Source: UBA822 sp036336795 (GTDB lineage: Bacteria; Gemmatimonadota; Gemmatimonadetes; Longimicrobiales; Gaopeijiaceae). Taken from it: a DNA stretch of 64,000 nt. Positions 42,526-50,791 of this stretch are shown here, in pieces. The notes beneath the pieces were generated by a model, which saw nothing but the letters and a program-made list of their open reading frames with translations, had not been told where the DNA came from and ran no database searches. Numbering within the stretch: the stretch's first letter is position 1; each line of letters begins with the position of its first letter. Both the position numbers and the translations under genes were made by a program. The DNA is taken from the NCBI GenBank assembly GCA_036336795.1, contig JAYZFL010000011.1, positions 1-64,000 of the forward strand. Reading direction: 5' to 3'.

Positions 42526-43500
42526 ATGTTGAGCCTGCGTCTCACAGGAACCCTACTGGTGTCGATATGCGCCGTGGGGTGTACCGTTCCGAGCGATCGC
42601 AGTGTGACGGAGTGCATCGCGCCGGCCGCTCCAGGGGGTGGTTGGGATCTGACGTGTCGGTCGGTGGGGCGTGTTCTATCGGAGATGGGCCTAGTCAATG
42701 GTACTGTCCAGGTGACCAACATTCCTGGTGCCGGTGGCGGCATCGCATTAGCGCACACGGTGACTCAGCGTGGCCGGGACGCCAACCTTTTGGTGGCCGC
42801 CAGCCCGAGCATCACTCTCGGTTTATCTCAGAAGCGTTTTGGAACCCTTACGGAGCGTTCGGTAAGGTGGGTAGCCGCCATCGGCAGCGAAGCTGGGGCC
42901 TTGGTCGTGAGGTCGGACGCTCCTTGGGAAACACTGACGGATCTGATGGAGCACTGGCAAGACGATCCCGGCGCAATAACCGTCAGTGGAGGGAGCGCTG
43001 TCGCAAGCCAGGACCACATGAAGGTACTGCTTGTAGCGCGTGAGGCGGGGATTCCTCCACGTGCCGTACGGTATATTCCGTTCGACGGAGGAGGTGAGGC
43101 GTTGACTGCGATGTTGGGAGGCTTCGTGGATCTTTTTTCCGGAGAAGTATCGGAGATCACCGGACACCTCGAGGCCGGTGCAGTGCGTGTCATCGCTGTG
43201 CTTTCCCCGGAGCGTTTGGGCGGCGATTTAGGCCACATACCGACAGCACGGGAGTCGGGATACGATGTAGAGTGGGTCACCTGGCGGGGGTTCTACGCTC
43301 CTGCGGAGACTGCGGACACGACGTACGAGCGTTGGGTGGATACCCTGACGCGCTTGGAGAGCTCACAGGAATGGGCCGCAGTTCGCACGACTAACCGCCT
43401 CGAGCCATTCTTTATCGCGGGAGAAGACTTCACTCGATTCATAAACAGGCAGGTAGTGGAGTTCCAGAGCATTTCCAGGGAGATCGGACTCATTCCGTGA
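42526..43500 (+). CDS. tctC: Tripartite tricarboxylate transporter, substrate-binding lipoprotein TctC
   Basis: 324 residues. Lipobox AVGC (Cys19), then APAAPGGGWDLTCRSVGRVL, NIPGAGGGIALAH, and SGGSAVASQDHM, VRYIPFDGGGEAL, ALLGG-like (TAMLGGFVDLFSGEV): the usual order of Bug/TctC proteins that bind di- and tricarboxylates. It is the first gene of tctC-tctB-tctA; tctB starts inside its stop codon (GTGA). Lipid anchoring of the binding protein is less common than a free periplasmic form. Confidence 0.92.
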   Translation: MLSLRLTGTLLVSICAVGCTVPSDRSVTECIAPAAPGGGWDLTCRSVGRVLSEMGLVNGTVQVTNIPGAGGGIALAHTVTQRGRDANLLVAASPSITLGLSQKRFGTLTERSVRWVAAIGSEAGALVVRSDAPWETLTDLMEHWQDDPGAITVSGGSAVASQDHMKVLLVAREAGIPPRAVRYIPFDGGGEALTAMLGGFVDLFSGEVSEITGHLEAGAVRVIAVLSPERLGGDLGHIPTARESGYDVEWVTWRGFYAPAETADTTYERWVDTLTRLESSQEWAAVRTTNRLEPFFIAGEDFTRFINRQVVEFQSISREIGLIP

Positions 43501-43946
43501 CATCGGTAGGCGATCGGGTCGCTGGGGTCGTCGCGTGTGTCTTGGCGATAGCGTTGGCCTTGGGGGCAACTAGCTTTAGAGGTGGGTTCTACACGGACCC
43601 ATTGGGTCCGGGTGGATTGCCCTGGCTCGCGGCCACATTAATCGGTATTGGGGGTCTCGCGCTCGCCATATCGCCCTGTGATGGACGCACTTGGCCAGAC
43701 ACCATCATCACCCAAAGAATGGCCATCGTTTTTGCCTCGCTCGTGTCTTACACGTTCGTGCTTCCTCTATTAGGGTTCTTCCTTTCGACCGTTGCGATCC
43801 TGTTGATCATGTCGCGTGCCTTCGGCGGGCCATTCCTTCGGAGTGCGATCCTCTCTTTCCTTTACGCTGCTACCCTTTTTCTGGTATTCGCCGGCCTACT
43901 CGGCCTGTCACTTCCGGTTGGCAGCTTCTTCCTGATCTCCCCGTAG
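43497..43946 (+). CDS. tctB: Tripartite tricarboxylate transporter, small membrane subunit TctB
   Basis: 149 residues, four hydrophobic segments (about 5-25, 39-58, 75-98 and 112-140), with TDPLGPGGLPWLAATLIGIGGLAL typical of TctB. Start is a GTG overlapping the TGA of tctC; the ATG of tctA follows its TAG after two bases, so the three subunits are tightly coupled. Confidence 0.9.
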   Translation: MTSVGDRVAGVVACVLAIALALGATSFRGGFYTDPLGPGGLPWLAATLIGIGGLALAISPCDGRTWPDTIITQRMAIVFASLVSYTFVLPLLGFFLSTVAILLIMSRAFGGPFLRSAILSFLYAATLFLVFAGLLGLSLPVGSFFLISP

Positions 43947-43948
43947 CA

Positions 43949-45460
43949 ATGGACACGATGAGTTTTGTCTTGGACGGATTTCTCGTCGTACTTCAGCCGC
44001 TTAACCTCGCTCTGGTTCTGTCCGGCGTCTTCGTCGGTACGGTCGTCGGTATGCTACCCGGGGTGGGACCCATCAATGCTATCGCGCTCCTGCTTCCGAT
44101 GGTTTTCGCGTCAGGCTTGGCTGCCGCGTCAGCACTGATCTTGTTGGTCGGCATCTACTACGGCTCTCAGTACGGAAACGCGATCAGCACCATTCTGCTT
44201 AACGTTCCAGGAACGGCGTCGGCGGTGGTCACAGCCCTCGATGGATATGAGATGACTAAAAAGGGCCGTGCGGGCCCGGCCCTGGCGATATCTGCGATTG
44301 CGTCCTTCGTCGGAGGAACTCTTTCCATCTTCGGTCTGGTGCTGTTCGCACCTCTGTTGGCGAAGTGGGCGATTCGTTTTGGCCCTGCGGAATATTTTGC
44401 ACTCATGCTTTTCACTTTTGCGGCCTTGGCCGGAGTGACAGATCGAAGTCGGTCCAAGGTGTTTATTGCTATCGGAATCGGACTCTTTCTTGCTGCCGTA
44501 GGTATCGACCCCAATTCTGCGGTCCCCCGCTTCACCTTCGGACAGCTCGAGCTACTAGACGGGATGGATTTCGTGGTGGTGACAATCGGACTCTTCGCCG
44601 TCAGTGAAGTTTTCCTTGAGCTGGAAAAGAGTGAGGCTAGCCAAGCCATTGCAGCTACCTTGGATTCGGTCAGGGTCACGGCCAAGGAGGTCTTCGACAT
44701 TGGCTGGACGATGATCCGTGCAAGCGTTGTGGGTTTCCTTGTCGGAGTGCTTCCGGGCGCTGGAGGTACGATCGCTAGCTTTCTGGCGTACTCCACCGAG
44801 AAGCGTCTGGCTGACAGGGACAACACGTTTGGAACTGGTGCGATTCGCGGCGTGGCTGCTCCCGAAGCTGCGAACAACGCTGCTGCCACCGGTGCCATGA
44901 TCCCTCTTCTCACCCTGGGTGTGCCCGGTAGTGCGACGACGGCCGTTCTCCTCGGGGCCCTGGTCTCACTGGGAGTGACACCCGGTCCGTTGCTCATCCA
45001 GAACAGTCCCGAGGTGTTCTGGGGGCTGGCGGCATCCATGTACGTGGGCAATGTGTTCCTCCTGTTGCTGAATTTGCCCTTGGTCAGATTCTTCGTCCGC
45101 ATTCTGGAGGTTCCGCGCTGGTTCTTATTCCCGGCCGTCACGGCACTTAGCTTGGTCGCGGTCTACGCTGTGAACCAAAGTGCGTTTGATCTTCTCTTGA
45201 TGACGATCTTCGGAGTGATCGGATACGGACTTCGCAAAATGGCCATACCGTTGGCACCCGTCATTCTGGGATTGGTTCTCGGACCACTGATGGAGAGGAA
45301 TGTCCGGCGTGCGCTCCTGCTGAGTGACGGCGAGTGGAGCGTACTGTTCTCGAGTCCGATCTCGGTTACCTTTTGGGCGCTCACCTTCGCGAGCTTAATG
45401 GCTCCAACACTCGTGTGGTGGATTCAACGACGACAGAAGGGCAGCGAACCGATCAAGTAG
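43949..45460 (+). CDS. tctA: Tripartite tricarboxylate transporter, large permease subunit TctA
   Basis: 503 residues, normal size for the twelve-helix TctA permease. Family signatures: GTVVGMLPGVGPINAIALLLPM (about 29-50), YYGSQYGNAISTILLNVPGTASAVVTALDGYEMTKKGRAGPAL in parts, and the second-repeat GVLPGAGGTIASFLAYSTEK and VAAPEAANNAAATGAMIPLLTLGVPGS motifs. Carboxylate import driven by ion gradient is the known role; the transported acid is unknown. The start is two bases after tctB. Confidence 0.95.
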   Translation: MDTMSFVLDGFLVVLQPLNLALVLSGVFVGTVVGMLPGVGPINAIALLLPMVFASGLAAASALILLVGIYYGSQYGNAISTILLNVPGTASAVVTALDGYEMTKKGRAGPALAISAIASFVGGTLSIFGLVLFAPLLAKWAIRFGPAEYFALMLFTFAALAGVTDRSRSKVFIAIGIGLFLAAVGIDPNSAVPRFTFGQLELLDGMDFVVVTIGLFAVSEVFLELEKSEASQAIAATLDSVRVTAKEVFDIGWTMIRASVVGFLVGVLPGAGGTIASFLAYSTEKRLADRDNTFGTGAIRGVAAPEAANNAAATGAMIPLLTLGVPGSATTAVLLGALVSLGVTPGPLLIQNSPEVFWGLAASMYVGNVFLLLLNLPLVRFFVRILEVPRWFLFPAVTALSLVAVYAVNQSAFDLLLMTIFGVIGYGLRKMAIPLAPVILGLVLGPLMERNVRRALLLSDGEWSVLFSSPISVTFWALTFASLMAPTLVWWIQRRQKGSEPIK

Positions 45461-45504
45461 GCAATCCGACTACGAGTGTGGTTGATGTTAGCAGGCGTAT
45501 ATCC

Positions 45505-47091
45505 CTAGCGCCGGCTAGTTAGCCTAGGTGTAGTGGGTGGTGGACGGCGGTGATGTGTCGCCTGTTCGTACGCGTAACCGAAGCCGAAAAGCATTTCCTC
45601 GGTGAAAGGTCTACCAAGGAACTCAAGCCCCACAGGGAGTTGGTCGGTCGTAAACCCGGCCGGTACCGTCAGTGCAGGGAACCCAGTCGCAGGGCTTAAG
45701 CCCCGATTGTCGCCTCGCCCGTACTCGTCTGCCGGGGATGGATTTGTTTCAACATCGGGCTTGATCAGTGTGGGTTGGTGATCGAATGTCGCGTAAACGA
45801 TCGCGTCGAGTGCCTGGTCTGCCATGACCTTCAAAACGTTCCGTCGGAGTGTCTGCCTTTTCCGGATGACTTCCAGATAACCTGGATCGTTTGTGGTCTT
45901 TCCGACTGACTCCATCATGCTCCGTGCGCGCCAGGGGATTACGACGCCCGACAACAGAATCTCTTTGAGTGTGGTAACTGGTGCGTTCGAAAGCTTCGAC
46001 AGATAGTCATCCATGGCGCGTTCAGTCTCGAAGTTGTTTCCAATGGTTTGTAGGGTTTTGAGTTCTGGAACAACCAAGGGGTCGACGACCAGCGCACCGA
46101 GGGAGACCAGGTCACGAATGGCCCGGTCGATCTGGATTTTCACCTTTTGGTAGTCATCGGACGAAGTGTCTGTACTCGCGTCCATTGGTTCGCGCACGAC
46201 ACCGATACGAGCCCCACGCAGTCGATCAAGATTGAGTGAAGCCGTATACGTCTCGGGGATTCGTCCTTCTGCATAGGCGGTGATTGGGTCTTCAGGATCG
46301 TAGCCGGTGATCACGTCCAAGAGGATTGCCGCGTCCCTAACAGTTCGTGTGATCGGTCCCATCGTGTCCTGGGTTGGATTCGCCGGCATCATCCCATGTC
46401 GACTCACTAGCTGGAGCGTCGGTCGCAGCCCAACGAGGTTCAGCACAGCGGCTGGGCCACGCACGGAGCCTCCCGTGTCCTCACCGATGCCGACCATGCC
46501 GAAGTTCGCAGCAATGCCCGTAGCGGTTCCGCCTGATGAGCCGCTTGGATTCCGGTCGGGATCGTATGCGTTCCGGATTACACCGAACGCGGAACCTACA
46601 TAGCGAGACGCGAACTCCCCCATTGTCGTCTTAGCGAGGATGATCGCCCCTGCGTTCTTCATCCGGGCGGTAATGGTGGCATCTTGATCGGGGAGAAAGT
46701 CCTGGAAGAGTGCTGACCCGTATGTGGTCGGCATGTCCGCAGTCTCCACTTGATCTTTTAGGAGCACAGGGATGCAGTGCAGAGGACCTGAGATTCCGGC
46801 AGATTTCATGGACACGTCTAACGCGTCAGCTTCTTCGAGAGCTCGCTCGTTGAGGTGTTGAACCGCGTTGAGATACGGATCCCTTTGGTCAAAGGCTTCG
46901 ATGCGGTTGATATACCCCTGCACCAATGATCGACAAGTGAGGTGCCCATTCTCCAACGCTGAATGAACATCCTCGATAGTGGCTTCTAGAAGCTCGAAGC
47001 TTTGCCCTCCGAGCGAGGTCGGGCTGACGACAATGAGGGCAACCGCAATTAGCCGCAGGCAAAGAACTCCCGACGAATGCTCCGTTCGCAT
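45505..47091 (-). CDS. Exported amidase-signature protein
   Basis: 528 residues from the ATG at 47091 (GAGGT five bases upstream); the frame extends to 47274 without a signal-like start. Sec signal peptide (LRLIAVALIVVSPTSLGGQ). Triad: Lys112 (PVLLKDQVETAD), cis-Ser185 (PSGSSGG), nucleophile Ser209 (GEDTGGSVRG). It resembles the lipoprotein amidase at 4983 along its length (TCRSLVQGYINRIEAFD, ATITARMKNAGAIILAKT), so the two are paralogues. Convergent with tctA, 44 bp apart. Confidence 0.92.
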   Translation of the reverse strand: MRTEHSSGVLCLRLIAVALIVVSPTSLGGQSFELLEATIEDVHSALENGHLTCRSLVQGYINRIEAFDQRDPYLNAVQHLNERALEEADALDVSMKSAGISGPLHCIPVLLKDQVETADMPTTYGSALFQDFLPDQDATITARMKNAGAIILAKTTMGEFASRYVGSAFGVIRNAYDPDRNPSGSSGGTATGIAANFGMVGIGEDTGGSVRGPAAVLNLVGLRPTLQLVSRHGMMPANPTQDTMGPITRTVRDAAILLDVITGYDPEDPITAYAEGRIPETYTASLNLDRLRGARIGVVREPMDASTDTSSDDYQKVKIQIDRAIRDLVSLGALVVDPLVVPELKTLQTIGNNFETERAMDDYLSKLSNAPVTTLKEILLSGVVIPWRARSMMESVGKTTNDPGYLEVIRKRQTLRRNVLKVMADQALDAIVYATFDHQPTLIKPDVETNPSPADEYGRGDNRGLSPATGFPALTVPAGFTTDQLPVGLEFLGRPFTEEMLFGFGYAYEQATHHRRPPPTTPRLTSRR

Positions 47092-47341
47092 AGATACCTC
47101 ACTTACGATCAAGTTTGGCCAATCGAATACTGGCCTGCGCAGATTACGCAAAGGGACTTTAATCCGCCATCGGTCGGTGCTTTCCGGGTGGAGACATCTG
47201 ACCCCTGGGCGTATGAGTAGCTCCTCACTATTGTATTGCCTCGCTGTAACCGCTTGCGCGACGCGGGTTTTCAACGCCTGATAGCTACCGTTCAGTCTCG
47301 TCCTGCTAGGGAACCATAAAGAGGCTGCTACTGAGGAAATT

Positions 47342-47758
47342 ATGCCCCGAGTTCAAATTACGAGAGAGTTACACTTTAGCGCCGCTCACCGCGTCTTCAA
47401 GCCGGAGTGGTCCGACGAGCGGAACCTTGAGGTGTTCGGTGCATGCGCCAATCCGAATTGGCACGGTCACGACTACGTGCTCTATGTAACGGTGGAAGGT
47501 GAACTGGACAGGGAAAGCGGATTCGTGATCGATTTTAAGGATTTGAAATCCCTCGTAGAATCTCGAGTGGTCGATGATCTAGATCACCGTAACGTCAACC
47601 TAGATGTGACGTGGATGGAGGGGGTCATCACTTCAGCCGAGAACATTGTCGTCGCAATCTGGGGCCGACTTGTGGACCGTTTGCCAGATGGAGTGACACT
47701 GAGGAAGCTCACGCTTTGGGAGACACCGAGGCATTACGTCGAGTATTCCGGTGAGTAG
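47342..47758 (+). CDS. 6-pyruvoyl-tetrahydropterin synthase family (PTPS)
   Basis: 138 residues. Zinc ligands His16 (FSAAHRV), His41 and His43 (WHGHDY); catalytic Cys35 in FGACANPNWHGH and Asp-His in LDHRN (81-82). The CxxxxxHGH spacing and the sequence FGxCxNPNxHGHxY plus LDHxN match animal-type PTPS better than E. coli QueD (CxxxHGH). PTPS turns dihydroneopterin triphosphate into 6-pyruvoyl-tetrahydropterin. The GTG of folE overlaps its 3' end by eight bases and an SDR follows, giving the gene set for tetrahydrobiopterin. Queuosine synthesis is the alternative. Confidence 0.9.
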   Translation: MPRVQITRELHFSAAHRVFKPEWSDERNLEVFGACANPNWHGHDYVLYVTVEGELDRESGFVIDFKDLKSLVESRVVDDLDHRNVNLDVTWMEGVITSAENIVVAIWGRLVDRLPDGVTLRKLTLWETPRHYVEYSGE

Positions 47759-48341
47759 CGGTCTTTCGGGAGCTACGTTTGAAGAACTTGTCGCGGAGAT
47801 GATCCGTCGACTAGGTGATGACCCCGGTCGTGAGGGCCTGAAACAGACACCGGAGAGAGTGGCAGAATCCATGGCATTTCTCACTCGTGGTTACGAAATG
47901 AAGCCCGAGGACCAGGTCAACGGAGCGATTTTTGAAGAAACGCATCGCAATATGGTGTTAGTCAAAGACATCGAGATGTATTCACTGTGCGAGCACCATC
48001 TCCTTCCTTTTTTCGGGAAGGTACACGTCGCCTATATCCCGGACGGAAGCATTATCGGTCTGTCCAAGATGGCCCGTCTCGTCGAGACTTACGCGCGTCG
48101 ATTCCAAGTGCAGGAACGTTTGACCGATCAGGTCGCCCAGGCACTCTGGGATCTTGTGGCGCCCGAAGGCGTCGGAGTGGTCGTCGAGGCGCATCATCTC
48201 TGCATGATGATGCGCGGTGTGCAAAAGCAGAACTCGAAGACTATCACGTCGGCAATGCGCGGATCATTTTTGGACGATCAGATGACTCGTAACGAATTCC
48301 TACGTCTTTGTATTACGGACCATACCCCTATCTCCCAGTGA
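47751..48341 (+). CDS. folE: GTP cyclohydrolase I
   Basis: 196 residues. Converts GTP to 7,8-dihydroneopterin triphosphate, first step of folate and biopterin synthesis. Zinc ligands Cys80 and His83 in SLCEHHLLPFFG and Cys151 in HHLCMMMRGVQ; substrate loop GLSKMARLVETYARRFQVQERLT is present. Starts with a GTG inside the PTPS gene and ends with a GTGA overlap onto the SDR gene, so the three are one translationally coupled operon. Confidence 0.96.
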   Translation: MSSGLSGATFEELVAEMIRRLGDDPGREGLKQTPERVAESMAFLTRGYEMKPEDQVNGAIFEETHRNMVLVKDIEMYSLCEHHLLPFFGKVHVAYIPDGSIIGLSKMARLVETYARRFQVQERLTDQVAQALWDLVAPEGVGVVVEAHHLCMMMRGVQKQNSKTITSAMRGSFLDDQMTRNEFLRLCITDHTPISQ

Positions 48342-49084
48342 GCGAATCGACGAGTTCAGGGGAAGCGCTCCCGCACCCGGTGTTGCACGGAGCGTCGGCT
48401 CTGGTAGTTGGGGCCAGTCGAGGTATCGGGGAAGCTGTTGCTCGGTCACTGGCGGCTGCGGGTGCGAGAGTCTACGTGGCGGCGCGGTCAATCGATATTC
48501 TCCGGGGTATTGCAGAGGATATTGGCGGCAAAGCTCTATCGATGGATCTCCTGAACCCATCGTCGGTCAGCACTGCCCTGGACCAACTGACAGACGATCT
48601 CGCTTCCGCACCGGACATCGTAGTCAACGCAGCGGGGATCTTTCAGATAGCTTCGGTTACAGATACCCCCCTAAAGGTGTTCGAGGAGGCGTGGGCCACT
48701 AATCTCCGAGGTCCGTTCATGGTCCTTAGGACCCTTTTGCCCTCCATGATCGCCAGGGGCTCCGGCACCGTGGTAACTGTTGGGTCAGTGGCGGACAGTA
48801 AGCCCTTTCCGGGGAACGCTGCTTATTCATCCGCGAAGTATGGTCTACGGGGCTTTCACGAGGTGATGGTCGAAGAACTGCGTGGCTCGGGTGTTCGGTC
48901 ATGTCTCATCGCTCCTGCGGCCACCGACACGGCGCTTTGGGATCCGATCGACCCGGATGCCAACCCGAAGCTACCGGACCGTGCACAGATGTTGCGCCCA
49001 GTGGATATCGCTAAAGCCGTGGTTTTCGTTTGCAGCCTACCCACAGATGTTCAGGTGCCGGTCCTGGCTATTGAACGGTGTTAA
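48338..49084 (+). CDS. SDR oxidoreductase in pterin operon (possible sepiapterin-reductase role)
   Basis: 248 residues from a GTG that overlaps the folE stop (GTGA). Cofactor motif GASRGIGEAV, NAAGIF, catalytic Ser in VGSVADS and YSSAK (Tyr-x3-Lys). By sequence it resembles FabG-type SDRs and not clearly sepiapterin reductase, but its coupling to PTPS and FolE makes reduction of 6-pyruvoyl-tetrahydropterin the natural role. The usual DGG tail is absent (ends VLAIERC). Confidence 0.85.
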   Translation: MSESTSSGEALPHPVLHGASALVVGASRGIGEAVARSLAAAGARVYVAARSIDILRGIAEDIGGKALSMDLLNPSSVSTALDQLTDDLASAPDIVVNAAGIFQIASVTDTPLKVFEEAWATNLRGPFMVLRTLLPSMIARGSGTVVTVGSVADSKPFPGNAAYSSAKYGLRGFHEVMVEELRGSGVRSCLIAPAATDTALWDPIDPDANPKLPDRAQMLRPVDIAKAVVFVCSLPTDVQVPVLAIERC

Positions 49085-49099
49085 GATTTACACTTTCAC

Positions 49100-49723
49100 A
49101 TGCATATTCTTTTGACGGACCGCCTGACGTGCCCCCGCTGCGGCCCAGATTTCGGGCTCATTCTCCTCTCCGATCGAATGACAAAAAGGAGAGTTCTCGA
49201 AGGATCGCTCGGCTGTCCAAACTGTCGAGACCGGTTTCCGATTCGTGCTGGCTTCGGAGACCTCCGTCCACCCCCAAGAGGTGAGCTCGCCGACTCAAGG
49301 AGCCTTGAGCCGCACAGTTCACCCAGCCCGGTCGAGATTGCGGCACTTCTTGGGGTTACCGAGGGACCTGGCCAACTTGCTCTACTTAATCAAATGGCTG
49401 GTCACGCAGAGGCGCTTGCTGGGTTAGTACCAAGTGTTGAGGTTGTGGCCATCGCCCCGGAACTCCAGGGTGCGAGGGAAACGGACGGAGTGAGTCGTCT
49501 CATGACTGGTTCCCGGTTACCCTTCCGTACGCAAGCTCTGCGGGGTGTGGCTCTCTTCGGCACCGAAGAGCCAGAACGAGCGGTGGAGGTCGCAAGGGTT
49601 GTGGCACGCTTCGGCCGGATAGTCGTCTGGGGTGACAGAGAGAGATGGGGCAAGGCCCTGGAGATGGAGGGACTGGAAGTCCTAGTCTCCGAAGAGGAGG
49701 CCGTGGTGGCTACTCGGACTTAA
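49100..49723 (+). CDS. Zinc-ribbon protein with Rossmann-like domain, unknown
   Basis: 207 residues. Two CxxC knuckles (CPRCG at 11-14 and CPNC at 39-42) form a Trm112-like zinc ribbon. The rest (EIAALLGVTEGPGQLALLNQMAG, VEVVAIAPEL, LPFRTQALRGVALFG, FGRIVVWGDRERWGKALE) has the strand-helix rhythm of a degraded SAM-methyltransferase fold, without the GxGxG loop. It begins 15 bp after the SDR gene and may belong to the pterin operon. No named family. Confidence 0.65.
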   Translation: MHILLTDRLTCPRCGPDFGLILLSDRMTKRRVLEGSLGCPNCRDRFPIRAGFGDLRPPPRGELADSRSLEPHSSPSPVEIAALLGVTEGPGQLALLNQMAGHAEALAGLVPSVEVVAIAPELQGARETDGVSRLMTGSRLPFRTQALRGVALFGTEEPERAVEVARVVARFGRIVVWGDRERWGKALEMEGLEVLVSEEEAVVATRT

Positions 49724-49841
49724 CGGCGTCGTTGCGTTGGGTTTACGCCTCCTCTACTTTCGTCATGGGTGTTGACTGAGTGCTTCGGGACGGTTCTTGA
49801 GTTCGTTACGCCGCACAATCCTTGCGACCGAGCTTCCCTGA

Positions 49842-50321
49842 ATGGCCTGGTGGACAAAGCTTTTTGGCGGATCGGCAGGTGTTAGACGTGTCGCCTACTA
49901 CGACGAAGGCCTCGAGCTGTTGGGAGAGAGCAAGTTCCATGAGGCGCTCACGTCGTTTCGCTTGGCGCTCAAAGAGTCCCCCGGCGACACAGTGGTTCTT
50001 CAACAGATCGCGATCGCGTACACGCGCATCGGCATGACCGAAGAGGCTGTAAAAACATATCGGCACGTTCTTCAAAAGACTCCCGAAGCAGCTGGTGCAC
50101 ACTATGGATTGGCGTTCCTGCTCGTCCGAAGTGGCCAAGAACCGGCCGCAATCCCCCACCTCCGGGCCTTCTTAGAAAACGCACCTGTAGGACAGGAGGC
50201 CGGTGACCACGTATCACACGCGCGTGATATGTTGGCGAAGCTCACTGGAGAGGGAGGTGGTGAAGGAGGTGCTGCCCCGGTATCCGATGGACCTCGACAT
50301 ACACAGGATGACCTCTTTTAA
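49842..50321 (+). CDS. Tetratricopeptide-repeat protein
   Basis: 159 residues. Three TPR units are visible: AYYDEGLELLGESKFHEALTSFRLALKESP, VVLQQIAIAYTRIGMTEEAVKTYRHVLQKTP and AHYGLAFLLVRSGQEPAAIPHLRAFLENAP in parts. The C-terminus is a Gly/Glu-rich tail. TPRs bind partner proteins; the partner is unknown. The gene overlaps the following OsmC gene by 14 bases. Confidence 0.85.
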   Translation: MAWWTKLFGGSAGVRRVAYYDEGLELLGESKFHEALTSFRLALKESPGDTVVLQQIAIAYTRIGMTEEAVKTYRHVLQKTPEAAGAHYGLAFLLVRSGQEPAAIPHLRAFLENAPVGQEAGDHVSHARDMLAKLTGEGGGEGGAAPVSDGPRHTQDDLF

Positions 50322-50721
50322 GGACGCGACCCTGAAGTGGACCGGAGAAGGTAAGACCTTCATTGGCCATGCTGGCTCTGGACCTGAGGTGACCATCGAC
50401 GGTGACGGAAAGACCGGGGCGTCATCGACAGATTCCGTGCTCATGGGGCTCATGGGTTGCATGAGTATCGATGTCCTCATGGTTCTCCAGAAGTCACGTG
50501 TGAAGGTGACCTCGCTCATCGTAAAAGCGGAAGCCGAGCGGGCGCCCAAGCCCCCCCAGTATTTTACTCGGGTTCGCCTCACATTCGTCCTGGACGGTCC
50601 CGACTCGGATGCGCGCCCCAAGATCGATCGGGCAATTCAACTCTCTAGAGAGAAGTATTGTAGTGTCCTACACTCTCTTCGAGGAGATCTCGAACTGGAA
50701 ACCTCGGTGGAGGGTGTGTGA
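50308..50721 (+). CDS. OsmC-family protein (cysteine form)
   Basis: 137 residues from the ATG at 50308; an in-frame ATG at 50287 would add seven residues. Begins TSFKDATLKWTGEGKTF and contains LMGLMGCMSIDVLMVL (first Cys) and REKYCSVLHSL (second Cys), the OsmC pair. This YhfA-type branch differs from the UGA-containing OsmC gene at 19297, so the organism appears to use both Cys and Sec versions. It overlaps the TPR gene and is likely co-translated. Confidence 0.87.
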   Translation: MTSFKDATLKWTGEGKTFIGHAGSGPEVTIDGDGKTGASSTDSVLMGLMGCMSIDVLMVLQKSRVKVTSLIVKAEAERAPKPPQYFTRVRLTFVLDGPDSDARPKIDRAIQLSREKYCSVLHSLRGDLELETSVEGV

Positions 50722-50791
50722 AGAATATTTAGAGTTAGACATCACCGCCGGGCGACTTAGTGAACTAACATAAGAAAGCGGAACGAGCCGC

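Noticed and set aside
42450..43043. 197-codon plus-strand frame
   Set aside because: It overlaps tctC in another frame; tctC has a lipobox and full Bug/TctC motifs.
44167..45141. Long 324-codon open frame on the minus strand
   Set aside because: It is antisense to tctA, which has clear family motifs and translational coupling to tctB; the antisense product is Ser/Pro/Arg-rich without any recognisable fold.
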